A DNA stretch of 64,000 nt from Treponema bryantii NK4A124 (GTDB taxonomy: Bacteria > Spirochaetota > Spirochaetia > Treponematales > Treponemataceae). The DNA lies in the NCBI RefSeq assembly GCF_000421345.1, contig NZ_ATWV01000005.1, positions 164,660 to 228,659 on the forward strand, in the 5' to 3' direction. The notes under the pieces are model-generated. The model ran no database searches, was not told the origin of the DNA, and saw only the letters and a list, made by a program, of their open reading frames with translations. Shown here piece after piece: positions 52,051 to 60,286 of the stretch. Positions within the stretch are counted from its first letter, which is position 1. The number at the start of each line of letters is the position of its first letter. A program made the translations under genes and the position numbers.

Positions 52051-52914
52051 ATGAAAATTTTTAAGTTTATTGGAAAATTAATTGGAATTGTACTGGCACT
52101 CTTTGTTGTGGTTATAATAATTGGCGTTGTTGTAGATGATGATGATAGTAAATCTAATACAACAACAAAAACTGTAAAAACAAAGAAATCTAAAGGGCCT
52201 GTATATACTCTGGATAATCCAAATCCAATTTCTGATTTTAGATATGAGTTTACAGAAGATCAGAAAGCTATTGTTATTAAATATTATGTAGGTGACTCCA
52301 GTACAGTAGTGTTTCCTGAGAGTATAGAAGGTTATCCTGTCAGACGAATAGATGACATACCATCTTCTGAATATCATGGAATTTATAAAAATATAATAGT
52401 TCCAAAAAGTGTAAAAGAACTTGGCCGAGGTGCTTTTTATAATGTCAAAGGAAATATAAATATAGATTTAACAAATCTACAATATATAGGAGAGGGTGCT
52501 TTTTCCAGTTCAGATTTAACTGGTACCGTAATTATTTCCAAAAATTGTATTTATGATGTAGATTGGAGTGAACATCTTAAAACTTTCGCAGTTGGGTGGG
52601 GAGATCGTAATTCTCATTGTTTTGCATATTCAAAAGTAACATCTGTTATAATTGAAGAGGGGGTAACAATTCTTCCTGATGCTATGTTTTATAGCTGCAC
52701 TGAATTAAAATCTGTGAAAATTCCTTCTTCTTTGAAGTATATAGGGGATGATGCATTTAGTTGTTGTAATTCGCTAACTGAAGTTATATTTGCAGATGGT
52801 CAAAAAATAAAATATGAAAATGACCATGTATTTGAAGGGTGTGATTCTTTATCTTTGGCAACTCGCACAAAACTAATTCAAAGTGGATATGATGGAAGAT
52901 TTACTGTCTTTTAA
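52051..52914 (+). CDS. Membrane-anchored BspA-like leucine-rich repeat protein
   Basis: A 287-residue protein. One N-terminal membrane segment (about 6-30, IGKLIGIVLALFVVVIIIGV) is followed by a DDDD/Thr/Lys-rich stalk. Leucine-rich repeats of the BspA/LRR_5 type come next: YKNIIVPKSVKELGRGAFYN, LQYIGEGAFSSSDL, TELKSVKIPSSLKYIGDDAF. In treponemes such proteins often mediate attachment or interactions at the surface; here the anchor suggests display outside the inner membrane. The start at 52051 has AGAGGTGAA; an in-frame GTG at 52024 is less likely. Confidence 0.75.
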   Translation: MKIFKFIGKLIGIVLALFVVVIIIGVVVDDDDSKSNTTTKTVKTKKSKGPVYTLDNPNPISDFRYEFTEDQKAIVIKYYVGDSSTVVFPESIEGYPVRRIDDIPSSEYHGIYKNIIVPKSVKELGRGAFYNVKGNINIDLTNLQYIGEGAFSSSDLTGTVIISKNCIYDVDWSEHLKTFAVGWGDRNSHCFAYSKVTSVIIEEGVTILPDAMFYSCTELKSVKIPSSLKYIGDDAFSCCNSLTEVIFADGQKIKYENDHVFEGCDSLSLATRTKLIQSGYDGRFTVF

Positions 52915-52974
52915 TAATCTTTTGAATGTAAAAAAAGTGTCTCATCAGTTGTCTCCAAAAGACAAAGCTATGCT

Positions 52975-53430
52975 ATGAAAAAACTTTTGATATTGCTTAT
53001 TTTTACGCTGTCATCAACCTTATTTGCGAATCCATGGGATTGTTATTGTGATGATCCCGGTTTACGAAAAAGGTTTGACAGCATAAATAAACAGTATTTT
53101 AATTCTGAATTAAAAGTTGATTATATCAACTTCAATAATGAACTGCCGGATGACAGTTTTGCAATTACCTATCATTGGTCTCCCTATACCGCCTTTCCCG
53201 ACAGAGAAGTTATAGCTGTAAATCCTAAATTAATGGAAAAAGAAGAAAGTGTTATTATGTCGGTTATTGCCCACGAATGCTGCCATGTGTATGTAGATCA
53301 GAATGATCCTGATGTAAGATATAATGGATATACTTGTGACGGGCATGATCACGAGATGTTTCATGCAATTATGAAAAAATTACATGATGCGGGATGCACT
53401 TTATGGATTCCACTGGGCTGGGAATTCTAG
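52975..53430 (+). CDS. Secreted SprT-like zinc metallopeptidase (putative)
   Basis: A 151-residue protein with a signal peptide (MKKLLILLIFTLSSTLFA). It carries the zinc-binding helix AHECCHVYVD (HExxH form, about 101-110). Downstream histidines in DGHDHEMFHAIMKK (about 124-137) can supply the third ligand, the order seen in SprT-like and related minimal gluzincins. Cysteines near the N-terminus (WDCYCDD) could form disulphides outside the cytoplasm. The Shine-Dalgarno is poor. The family call comes from motif order only. Confidence 0.6.
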   Translation: MKKLLILLIFTLSSTLFANPWDCYCDDPGLRKRFDSINKQYFNSELKVDYINFNNELPDDSFAITYHWSPYTAFPDREVIAVNPKLMEKEESVIMSVIAHECCHVYVDQNDPDVRYNGYTCDGHDHEMFHAIMKKLHDAGCTLWIPLGWEF

Positions 53431-53474
53431 ATGATTTTACACCTTTTGATTATGAAGGAGGCTAATTAATTTTC

Positions 53475-53960
53475 ATGAAAAACTTGCAAAAAATTATCTG
53501 TATCTTGTTTATTACGTTCATTACTACAGCAGTGTATGCAGCGTCTCCAACTAAGCGTGATGGATACGGTGTATTGTGTAATCCTGAAACAACAGTTGTT
53601 ACCTGCAATGTTGATGTAACTTCTGCTATATGGGGGGAGGAGCCTCATGATGGAGAGTACTATGCAATGGTTTATAGATCACCTGGATCTGACTCATGTT
53701 CGATGTTGCTGCGGGATGCGGATTTCTCGGAAAGTTATGATATTGATTTCTGTGATGGAAATTATTCACAGGACTTGTTAAAAGCATTAGATGTATTCAC
53801 ATTTCAGTGGAATACAGGTATGTATAGAACAGCTCTTATTGTAACAGTAAAAGATTTACATATCGTGAAGATTCATTCTGATGATGAAGCCTGGGATTCA
53901 TATGCTCGTTGGGTAAATAAAACATTTTATGGTAAAGAGGGATATGCACTCATTAACTGA
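53475..53960 (+). CDS. Secreted hypothetical protein
   Basis: A 161-residue protein with a signal peptide (MKNLQKIICILFITFITTAVYA). The mature part is acidic with scattered cysteines and no motif I recognise. GGAGG lies somewhat far upstream (about 12 nt). It follows the SprT-like gene by 44 nt and may be co-transcribed with it. It is the last gene of the accessory block before tRNA-Leu. Confidence 0.6.
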   Translation: MKNLQKIICILFITFITTAVYAASPTKRDGYGVLCNPETTVVTCNVDVTSAIWGEEPHDGEYYAMVYRSPGSDSCSMLLRDADFSESYDIDFCDGNYSQDLLKALDVFTFQWNTGMYRTALIVTVKDLHIVKIHSDDEAWDSYARWVNKTFYGKEGYALIN

Positions 53961-54006
53961 GTTTTGTAAAAAAATAAAAAAAATCGAAAAATCATCGTTT
54001 TAGATG

Positions 54007-54035
54007 TTGACACAAAATGATGATTTCGATATATT
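54007..54035 (+). promoter_or_regulatory. tRNA-Leu promoter
   Basis: TTGACA (54007-54012), 17 bp, TATATT (54030-54035). Confidence 0.85.
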
Positions 54036-54049
54036 AAACATCACATTCC

Positions 54050-54131
<82 letters not shown>

Positions 54132-54134
54132 TAA

Positions 54135-54165
54135 GGGCTTCCAGATTGGAAGCTCTTTTTTTTTT
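54135..54165 (+). terminator. Terminator after tRNA-Leu
   Basis: GGGCTTCC, loop AGATT, GGAAGCTC, then ten T. Confidence 0.9.
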
Positions 54166-54195
54166 GCCCGGGCTTTCCGGGGAGTTGAGGTAAAA

Positions 54196-54906
54196 ATGTT
54201 AGCAGTATTTGTAAATTGCGGCGCGGTAATTCTTGGTTCAATAATCGGTCTTTTGTTTGCCAAAAAGTTTACAGAAGAGCTTTCTGATATGATTCAGACT
54301 GCCTGTGGTGTAATTACTCTGGTTCTGGGAACTCAGATGGCCTTTAAGCACAACAATATTGTTTACCTTGCTCTTTCTTTGATTTTGGGTGCAATTGTCG
54401 GCTACGCTCTTGATATTGACGGTGCAATCCTAAAGCTTGGCGGCAAACTCGAAAAGCTTACAAAAAAAGGGGAGGCTTCCGGCTCTTCTAACTTTGCCTA
54501 CGCCTTTTTGAACTCTTCGGTGCTTTTCTGTGTTGGGGCTATGTCAATTGTGGGCTCCTTTGAGGCCGGTGTAAATCATAACTATACAACAATCTTTACA
54601 AAATCAATTCTCGACGGCTTTATGGCAATCAGCTTTACGGCCGCAATGGGAATTGGAACTGTTTTTTCTGTAATTGCAATTCTGATTTATCAGGGCGGGC
54701 TCACTCTGCTTTCGGAGTTCCTGCAGCCTTATGTATCTGAACTTTTAATTCAGGAACTTTCTGCCTGCGGCGGTGCGCTCATCATAATGATTGCGATTAA
54801 CCTTCTGGGACTCAAAAAAATCAAAACTGCAAACTTTCTGCCGGCCCTGGTGTTTGAGATTTTGTTTGTAATACTTGTGCCGCTTGTTTTGAAACTGTTC
54901 TCGTAA
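54196..54906 (+). CDS. DUF554 (YdfK-like) membrane protein
   Basis: A 236-residue protein with about seven membrane segments. The N-terminus MLAVFVNCGAVILGSIIGLL, the ACGVITLVLGTQMAF stretch and SSVLFCVGAMSIVGSFEAGV are typical of the DUF554 family, whose members are predicted transporters of unknown substrate. GAGG precedes the ATG. The longer ORF starts inside tRNA-Leu and is wrong. Alone between tRNA-Leu and the msmK-like gene. Confidence 0.85.
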   Translation: MLAVFVNCGAVILGSIIGLLFAKKFTEELSDMIQTACGVITLVLGTQMAFKHNNIVYLALSLILGAIVGYALDIDGAILKLGGKLEKLTKKGEASGSSNFAYAFLNSSVLFCVGAMSIVGSFEAGVNHNYTTIFTKSILDGFMAISFTAAMGIGTVFSVIAILIYQGGLTLLSEFLQPYVSELLIQELSACGGALIIMIAINLLGLKKIKTANFLPALVFEILFVILVPLVLKLFS

Positions 54907-54911
54907 AACCG

Positions 54912-54993
54912 GGGGTTTTAGGGGGTGCCCCCCTAGGAGAAGGGGTAGCGTAAGACCGCTTGCGGGCTGAAGCGAGGGGGAGACTTCCCCCTC
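54912..54993. repeat. GC-rich hairpin cluster after the DUF554 gene
   Basis: GGGGG-tg-CCCCC (54921-54932) and GAGGGGG-agactt-CCCCCTC (54974-54993) flank a segment with GACCGCTTGCGGGCT. It is much more GC-rich than the surroundings and looks like a dispersed intergenic repeat. It may terminate the upstream gene; no long T-run follows. Confidence 0.65.
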
Positions 54994-55099
54994 CTGAATG
55001 CCCGAAAAAATCACACTTATAAGAAATTTCTCTGTTGACTTCTGCCTTAGATGTGCTAGAATAGGTATAATAATATAACCCTTAAGGAGGCCACATAAA

Positions 55100-56221
55100 A
55101 TGGCAAAGGTAGAACTTAAAGGTATTGGTAAGGTTTACGACGGCGGTGTTCGTGCTGTAAACAATGCTAATATCACTATTGAAGACAAGGAATTCTGCGT
55201 ATTCGTAGGTCCTTCTGGATGCGGTAAGTCAACAACTCTCCGTATGATTGCTGGTTTGGAAGATATTACTGAAGGTAAGCTCTTCATTGATGGCGTTGAA
55301 ATGAACGACGTTCCTCCAAAGGATCGTGATATCGCCATGGTATTCCAGAACTACGCTCTTTATCCACATATGACTGTTTATGATAACATGGCATTCGGAT
55401 TGAAGATTCGTAAGATGGACAAGGCTGAAATTGACCGCCGTGTTCGCGATGCTGCTAAACAGCTCGACCTTACTCAGTATCTCGATCGTAAGCCAAAGGC
55501 CCTCTCTGGTGGACAGAGACAGCGTGTTGCTGTAGGTCGTGCTATCGTTCGTAATCCTAAGGTATTCTTGTTCGATGAACCTCTTTCTAACCTCGATGCT
55601 AAGCTTCGTGTAACAATGCGTTCTGAATTGGCTGCTCTTCACAACAGACTTCAGGCTACTATGATCTACGTAACACACGACCAGATCGAAGCTATGACAC
55701 TTGGTACAAAGATCGTTGTAATGAAGGACGGAGTTATCCAGCAGATTGGTGCTCCACTTTACCTCTACAACAACCCAATCAACAAGTTCGTTGCAGGCTT
55801 CATTGGTACACCTCCAATGAACTTCCTCACTGTAAAGGTTCTTGAGAAGAACGGAAAAATCGTTTGTGATGAAGGTTCTTTCGAAATCAACCCTACAGAC
55901 GAGCAGGCTAAGAGCTTGAAAGACTATGTTGGTAAGGAAGTATCTTTCGGTATTCGTCCTGAAGACCTCACATACGTTGACAAGCCAGCTGCAAAAGATG
56001 ATATGCAGATGAAGATTACTAACAAGGAACCACTTGGTGCTGAAACTCACCTTTACCTTGTTTCTAACAAAGGTCAGTCTATCATTGCTAAGACAACTGC
56101 AAATGCTGAATTCCGCCTTGGTGATTCAGTAAACGTTGTTCCTAACATGGAAAAGGCTAAGTTCTTCGCTCTCGACGAAGGCGAATTGAACATCTGCGAT
56201 ACTATTGAAAAGAAGTGGTAA
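55100..56221 (+). CDS. MsmK/UgpC-type carbohydrate ABC transporter ATPase
   Basis: A 373-residue ATPase of the CUT1 sugar-importer class. Walker A is GPSGCGKSTTLRMI (about 37-50), Q-loop VFQNYALYPHMTVYDNMAFG, signature LSGGQRQRVAVGRAI (about 134-148), Walker B VFLFDEPLSNLDA (about 155-167), switch YVTHDQIEAMTLG. A C-terminal TOBE/MalK-type regulatory domain follows (about 240-373). No permease or binding protein is near, so it probably serves several unlinked CUT1 importers, as MsmK does elsewhere. Very strong Shine-Dalgarno (AAGGAGG). Confidence 0.92.
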   Translation: MAKVELKGIGKVYDGGVRAVNNANITIEDKEFCVFVGPSGCGKSTTLRMIAGLEDITEGKLFIDGVEMNDVPPKDRDIAMVFQNYALYPHMTVYDNMAFGLKIRKMDKAEIDRRVRDAAKQLDLTQYLDRKPKALSGGQRQRVAVGRAIVRNPKVFLFDEPLSNLDAKLRVTMRSELAALHNRLQATMIYVTHDQIEAMTLGTKIVVMKDGVIQQIGAPLYLYNNPINKFVAGFIGTPPMNFLTVKVLEKNGKIVCDEGSFEINPTDEQAKSLKDYVGKEVSFGIRPEDLTYVDKPAAKDDMQMKITNKEPLGAETHLYLVSNKGQSIIAKTTANAEFRLGDSVNVVPNMEKAKFFALDEGELNICDTIEKKW

Positions 56222-56228
56222 GCCATTA

Positions 56229-56270
56229 CGGTGGTTGAGTAGACACGAAGTGTCGTATCGAAACCACCCG
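56229..56270. repeat. Palindromic repeat family A, copy after the msmK-like gene
   Basis: CGGTGGTTGAGTA, hairpin GACAC-gaa-GTGTC, GTATCGAAACCACCCG, beginning 8 bp after the stop codon. Confidence 0.9.
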
Positions 56271-56352
56271 GTTTGACCCGTCGCTGAAAAATCACTAATA
56301 TAAAAAGCGTGGTACTCTTGAGTGCCGCGCTTTTTTTTTGGAGGATTCTTTT

Positions 56353-57630
56353 ATGAAAAAGATTATTGCTCTTGCAGCAGCTGTTCTGCTTATTTCAGCT
56401 TCTGTTTCTGCACAGGTACTTAGCAAACAGGGTGTAAAAAATACTTTATCAACTTCTTTTGGCATGCCTTATGACAAGGCTGGTAATTCTGACAGGAGTG
56501 GAGTTCGTCTTTACGGACTTCTGGAAACGCTTCAGGTTCGCCTTGATGTGAGTAAGTTTACTGCAGAAGGCATGCTCAACTGGGGTGCTTTAACCTGGTG
56601 GGATGCCAGAGGTGGTTTTGACAGCATAACATTTGAAAATACCGGAATTACACCTTTCTTCTATACAAACAATAATAATGAAGGCGGCTGGTGGACTAAT
56701 CCTTATATCAAAGGTTATTACGTTAATTTTCTCTGGCATGCAACAGATGGTCTTGATTTTGGTATGGGAACAAGATTGAACTGGGTAATAGGTCCGGCTC
56801 CTTCTTCTCTGGATAATTACTGGAGCTATAAAGCTCATGTTACTCAGGGCGGACTTGAAGATGCTGCCCCTGGTGCGGCTGATGTTGCGGGTTATACTTA
56901 TTATGCTAACTGCTATACATCACTTTATGAACTTAATACAAAGTCGGCTATTGGTGTACGTTATAGATATGAAGATTTTATTGAAGCAGGTATAACCATT
57001 CCTTCTGGTGTTACTACATCGACACCTTTGTTTAATGCTGCTTTTAAAATCCATCCGGCAAAAGTCTTTACAGCAAGCATTGCTTACGAAGGAATTCTTC
57101 GTTCAAATGGAAATCTTTATACAGGACTCACTCTTGATTTTGATTATATAATTCTCGATGCTTACCTTGCAATTAATTTCAGAAATACAAGACTTATTGC
57201 AGATTCTTCTCCTGATCAGTGGGGAAGTCATTGGGGAACCGGTGCTGCAATCACCATCAGTATTCCTAAAATTAATATGATTCTGCGTCCGGAAACCGGT
57301 TTTTCTTTCTATAATGATTCTAATTACACAATGGCCTGGTATGTTGGTGGAAGACTGGATTTTGCCTTTGCTGATAATTTTGTTCTGGGTGCCTGGTCTT
57401 CATTTGCTCTGGGGGCTTCTGATAAGCGCTGGCATGATAAAGGAAGTGCTTTATATAATCCGGATTATACCGGAGGAAATGTGTTCGATATCAGACCTGA
57501 ACTTACCTGGAACATGAATAAGAACAATGCTCTTACAGTATATTTTGATTTCCAGAATCGTCTGAAGTTTACAAATCAGAATTATAATGCCTGGGCATCT
57601 GGCCTTTACTGGACATATAGCTCAAACTAA
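56353..57630 (+). CDS. Porin-like outer-membrane protein
   Basis: A 425-residue protein with a signal peptide (MKKIIALAAAVLLISASVSA). The mature chain is rich in Trp, Tyr, Asn and Gly. Alternating strand patterns such as WHATDGLDFGMGTRLNWVIG, IKGYYVNFLW and ALTVYFDFQNRLKF suggest a beta-barrel, and the chain ends in an aromatic strand (ASGLYWTYSSN). It probably forms a channel for sugars or small solutes, but no family is certain. The ATG at 56353 follows TTGGAGG; the TTG five codons upstream overlaps that site. A short hairpin with a T-run (GCGTGG...CCGCGC) precedes it. Confidence 0.65.
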   Translation: MKKIIALAAAVLLISASVSAQVLSKQGVKNTLSTSFGMPYDKAGNSDRSGVRLYGLLETLQVRLDVSKFTAEGMLNWGALTWWDARGGFDSITFENTGITPFFYTNNNNEGGWWTNPYIKGYYVNFLWHATDGLDFGMGTRLNWVIGPAPSSLDNYWSYKAHVTQGGLEDAAPGAADVAGYTYYANCYTSLYELNTKSAIGVRYRYEDFIEAGITIPSGVTTSTPLFNAAFKIHPAKVFTASIAYEGILRSNGNLYTGLTLDFDYIILDAYLAINFRNTRLIADSSPDQWGSHWGTGAAITISIPKINMILRPETGFSFYNDSNYTMAWYVGGRLDFAFADNFVLGAWSSFALGASDKRWHDKGSALYNPDYTGGNVFDIRPELTWNMNKNNALTVYFDFQNRLKFTNQNYNAWASGLYWTYSSN

Positions 57631-57642
57631 ATACGGATAACT

Positions 57643-59547
57643 ATGAATAAAAACTCTCTTGTGCTTTATAAAAATCAGTGTGCTCTTGTAACAGACCGCG
57701 ACGGCGATAAATATCTGATTCGCTTTTGCAGTCAGCCGGCAACTCCCGGCGGTAAAAAAGCGGTGTATGGTGAGCAGAAAGTTCGCGAAAAGGATGTTGT
57801 GCTCTTGCATGAAGGTCCGGTTTCTTCGCTGGAGAATGTGCTTGCTTTTTCTGATGATAAGATTTCTGCCCAGCTGGAAGAAACTCATGAACTTTTACTG
57901 AGCGATGAGTCTACTGCAGGTGAAGCAATTTCGCTCTCTGATTTAGCTGAGTATGCAAGAGGAGCTTTTGCTGCAGATGAAGCCTGGGCTTTTTATTCTG
58001 CTGTAGGTTCTTCCGTGCTTTTTGCAGCGGATGCAGAAGCCTTGAAAAATGGAAAAATTCAGTTTATTCCAAGAAGTTCTGAAGAGGTTGAAGCTCTGAA
58101 TAAAAAGCAGTATGAAAAAGAGCATGAAGCTGAAATAAGGGCGGCTTTTATAAAGCGTGTGAGGGAGCGAAAACTTGATCTTCCTGATGATGCAAAATTT
58201 ATGGGTGAGGTGGAAGCCTTTGCTCTCTGTAAAACTGATAAGTGCCGTGTTCTTGTCGATGCTGGAGTTGCTCAGACTATTGAAGCGGCTCATCGTCTTT
58301 TGATTGATACGGGTATCTGGGATTTTACAAAGAATCCTTATCCGACTCGTTATGGTTTTTCTTTTGATTCTGCTAAAGATCAGCTGGGGGCTATGCCTTC
58401 TGAGGAGAGACTTGATGTGCCGGGCGTAGCCTACGCAATAGACAGTGAGCATTCTGCCGACCCTGATGATGCGGTTGCTTTTGACGGCGAATATCTCTGG
58501 GTTCACATTGCAGACCCGGCTTCTTCTGTAGAGCCTGATTCTAAAATTGATATTGCAGCGCGAGACCGCGGTACCACCTTATATATTCCTGAGGGAACTT
58601 CGCGTATGCTTTGCGAAAGCTGCCTTGAAGATTATGCACTTGGTCTTAAGGAAGACAGTCATGCTCTTTCTTTCAGAATTAAGCTTGATGGTGAAAGCCA
58701 GATTGAGGAGTGTCAGGTTTTCAAGACCAATGTTAAGGTAAAGCGTCTTACTTATAAATATGCCGAAGAGCATAAGGAAGACGCGGAGTTGAAGCCGCTT
58801 TTTGAAATTGCCCGCAAGAATAAGGCTCGCCGCGAAAAGAATGGTGCCGTAACAATTCAGATGCCTGAGGTTGATATTTCTGTAGATAAGGAAACTAAGA
58901 AAGTTACGATTGAACCTGAGGCTCGTCTTGAATCTAACGAAATGATTGCAGAACTGATGATTCTGGCCGGGGAGGGTGCTGCCCGCTTTGCTTTTAAGAA
59001 TCAGATTCCTTTTATGTATATAAGTCAGGAAGCTCCGGATTTTCCCGGAAATCTTCCGGATGGCTGGGCTGGCCAGTTTGCCCGCATTAAGTGCATGAGA
59101 AAGCGTTCTGTTGGAATAACTCCTGCTCCTCATGCGGGGCTTGGAGTATCTTTCTACAGTCAGGTTACATCACCTTTGCGCCGTTACGGTGATTTGATTT
59201 CTCACGAACAGCTTCGTGCCTTTATTGACGGCCGCCACCTTATTGCAAAAGATGATATGTTGGAGAGGGTAGCTGCCGGTGACGCCGCATCAATTGCCGC
59301 AAAAAAAGCCAGTCGCCAGAGCGATACTCACTGGAAGCTTGTTTATCTTCTTCAAAATCCGGATGCTGAATACGAGGCCTTCTGTATCGACCGCCGCGGA
59401 AACGATGCCCTCTTTTTGATTCCGTCTCTTGATATGCAGGCTACCTTGCGCAACTGCAGCGACGTAAATCTGAATGATGCCGCTGTTCTCAAAATGTCAA
59501 AGGTTGATATTCCGGAACAGAAAGTGGACTTCAGCCGAATAAGATAA
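57643..59547 (+). CDS. RNase II/R-family exoribonuclease
   Basis: A 634-residue RNB-domain enzyme that degrades single-stranded RNA 3' to 5'. The catalytic magnesium-binding stretch is DSEHSADPDDAVAFDG (about 267-282), followed by VHIADPASSVEP, RGTTLYIPEGTSRML and the C-terminal region ITPAPHAGLGVSFYSQVTSPLRRYGDL (in parts: YSQVTSPLRRYGDL, about 505-518). The N-terminal cold-shock part is unusual and the S1 domain after the RNB is short or absent. It starts 13 nt after the porin-like gene. Named RNase II-like rather than rnr for its length. Confidence 0.88.
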   Translation: MNKNSLVLYKNQCALVTDRDGDKYLIRFCSQPATPGGKKAVYGEQKVREKDVVLLHEGPVSSLENVLAFSDDKISAQLEETHELLLSDESTAGEAISLSDLAEYARGAFAADEAWAFYSAVGSSVLFAADAEALKNGKIQFIPRSSEEVEALNKKQYEKEHEAEIRAAFIKRVRERKLDLPDDAKFMGEVEAFALCKTDKCRVLVDAGVAQTIEAAHRLLIDTGIWDFTKNPYPTRYGFSFDSAKDQLGAMPSEERLDVPGVAYAIDSEHSADPDDAVAFDGEYLWVHIADPASSVEPDSKIDIAARDRGTTLYIPEGTSRMLCESCLEDYALGLKEDSHALSFRIKLDGESQIEECQVFKTNVKVKRLTYKYAEEHKEDAELKPLFEIARKNKARREKNGAVTIQMPEVDISVDKETKKVTIEPEARLESNEMIAELMILAGEGAARFAFKNQIPFMYISQEAPDFPGNLPDGWAGQFARIKCMRKRSVGITPAPHAGLGVSFYSQVTSPLRRYGDLISHEQLRAFIDGRHLIAKDDMLERVAAGDAASIAAKKASRQSDTHWKLVYLLQNPDAEYEAFCIDRRGNDALFLIPSLDMQATLRNCSDVNLNDAAVLKMSKVDIPEQKVDFSRIR

Positions 59548-59549
59548 CG

Positions 59550-59590
59550 CCGGTGGTTGAGTAGCCCGAAGGGCGTATCGAAACCACAGG
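59550..59590. repeat. Palindromic repeat family A, copy after the RNase II-like gene
   Basis: CCGGTGGTTGAGTA, hairpin GCCC-gaa-GGGC, GTATCGAAACCACAGG, beginning 3 bp after the stop codon. Confidence 0.9.
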
Positions 59591-59698
59591 TAACTAAAGT
59601 CACCCTATAAGATAACCTCCGTTACCCCAAAAGTAACAAGTGTTACCCCAAATGTAACCATTGTCACTCTTGTTTTCTCACCAGATAGACCGTATATT
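59589..59698 (+). promoter_or_regulatory. nfeD promoter with tandem operator-like sites
   Basis: GGTAAC-taaa-GTCACC (59589-59604), GTTAC-cccaaaa-GTAAC (59621-59637) and GTTAC-cccaaat-GTAAC (59642-59658) precede TTGTTT (59670-59675), 17 bp, TATATT (59693-59698). The last two sites are exactly 21 bp apart, two DNA turns, on one face of the helix. This looks like binding sites of a dedicated activator or repressor. Confidence 0.65.
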
Positions 59699-59703
59699 CA
59701 AGG

Positions 59704-59730
59704 TGTCATGCCGAACTTGTTTCGGCATCT
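59704..59730. repeat. Repeat family C forming the nfeD 5' leader
   Basis: TGTCATGCCGAACTTG then TTTCGGCATCT. It starts at about the predicted transcription start and ends 1 bp before the AGGAGG Shine-Dalgarno, so nearly the whole leader is this repeat. Confidence 0.85.
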
Positions 59731-59742
59731 CAGGAGGTAGAC

Positions 59743-60195
59743 ATGGATAGTATTATTTCAGTTTTAGCTGATAATCTTCCCTGGGTTTGGGTTGCGGTGA
59801 CAATCATCTGTGTTGTGATTGAATCGCTTACTCTTTCCCTTACTACCATTTGGTTTGGAATCAGTGGTTTTCTGATGGTTTTTCTTGCCTTTACGCCACT
59901 TCCATTTCCAGCTCAGTTATTCATATTTGTAGCTGTGGCTCTGCTGCTTTTGATCTTTACAAGACCAATCGTAAAGCAGAAGTTGAGTCAGAAAAAAATC
60001 GCTACGAATTATGAGCGGATAATTGGACAGATCGCCGTAGTGACAAAGAAAATCACAGCACTCGACAAGGGGGCTGTAAAAATCAATGGTATGGAATGGA
60101 CTGCTGCAGTTCGCGAAGACATTGTTCTCGAAGAGGGCAGCAAGTGCATTATCGAAGAAATTGCCGGTGTTACGGCATATGTAAAACATGTGTAA
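59743..60195 (+). CDS. nfeD: NfeD-like membrane protein
   Basis: A 150-residue short-form NfeD. Two or three hydrophobic segments (about 10-65, including VWVAVTIICVVIESLTLSL and PAQLFIFVAVALLLLIF) precede a C-terminal OB-fold (about 85-150, GQIAVVTKKITALDKGAVKI and GMEWTAAVRED). Short NfeD proteins work with SPFH/stomatin partners in membrane microdomains and envelope stress; the partner gene is immediately downstream. AGGAGG Shine-Dalgarno. Possibly controlled by the tandem operator sites upstream. Confidence 0.88.
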   Translation: MDSIISVLADNLPWVWVAVTIICVVIESLTLSLTTIWFGISGFLMVFLAFTPLPFPAQLFIFVAVALLLLIFTRPIVKQKLSQKKIATNYERIIGQIAVVTKKITALDKGAVKINGMEWTAAVREDIVLEEGSKCIIEEIAGVTAYVKHV

Positions 60196-60254
60196 GCCCG
60201 CTGGCGGGCGGTGTTAAATGGGAAACCGTTAAAAAAAATGCGAAAGCATTTTTT
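60196..60254 (+). terminator. Hairpins between nfeD and the SPFH gene
   Basis: GCCCGC-tg-GCGGGC (60196-60209) and AAAAAATGC-GAAA-GCATTTTTT (60233-60254), the second with a GNRA tetraloop and ending in T. It could partly terminate or stabilise the message between the two genes. Confidence 0.5.
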
Positions 60255-60286
60255 AGGTTGTCCTTATTGAAAAGGAGGATTTAGAA

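Noticed and set aside
55229..56050. 273-codon ORF opposite the msmK-like ATPase
   Set aside because: Antisense shadow of a clear ABC ATPase with biased codon use; no signals of its own.
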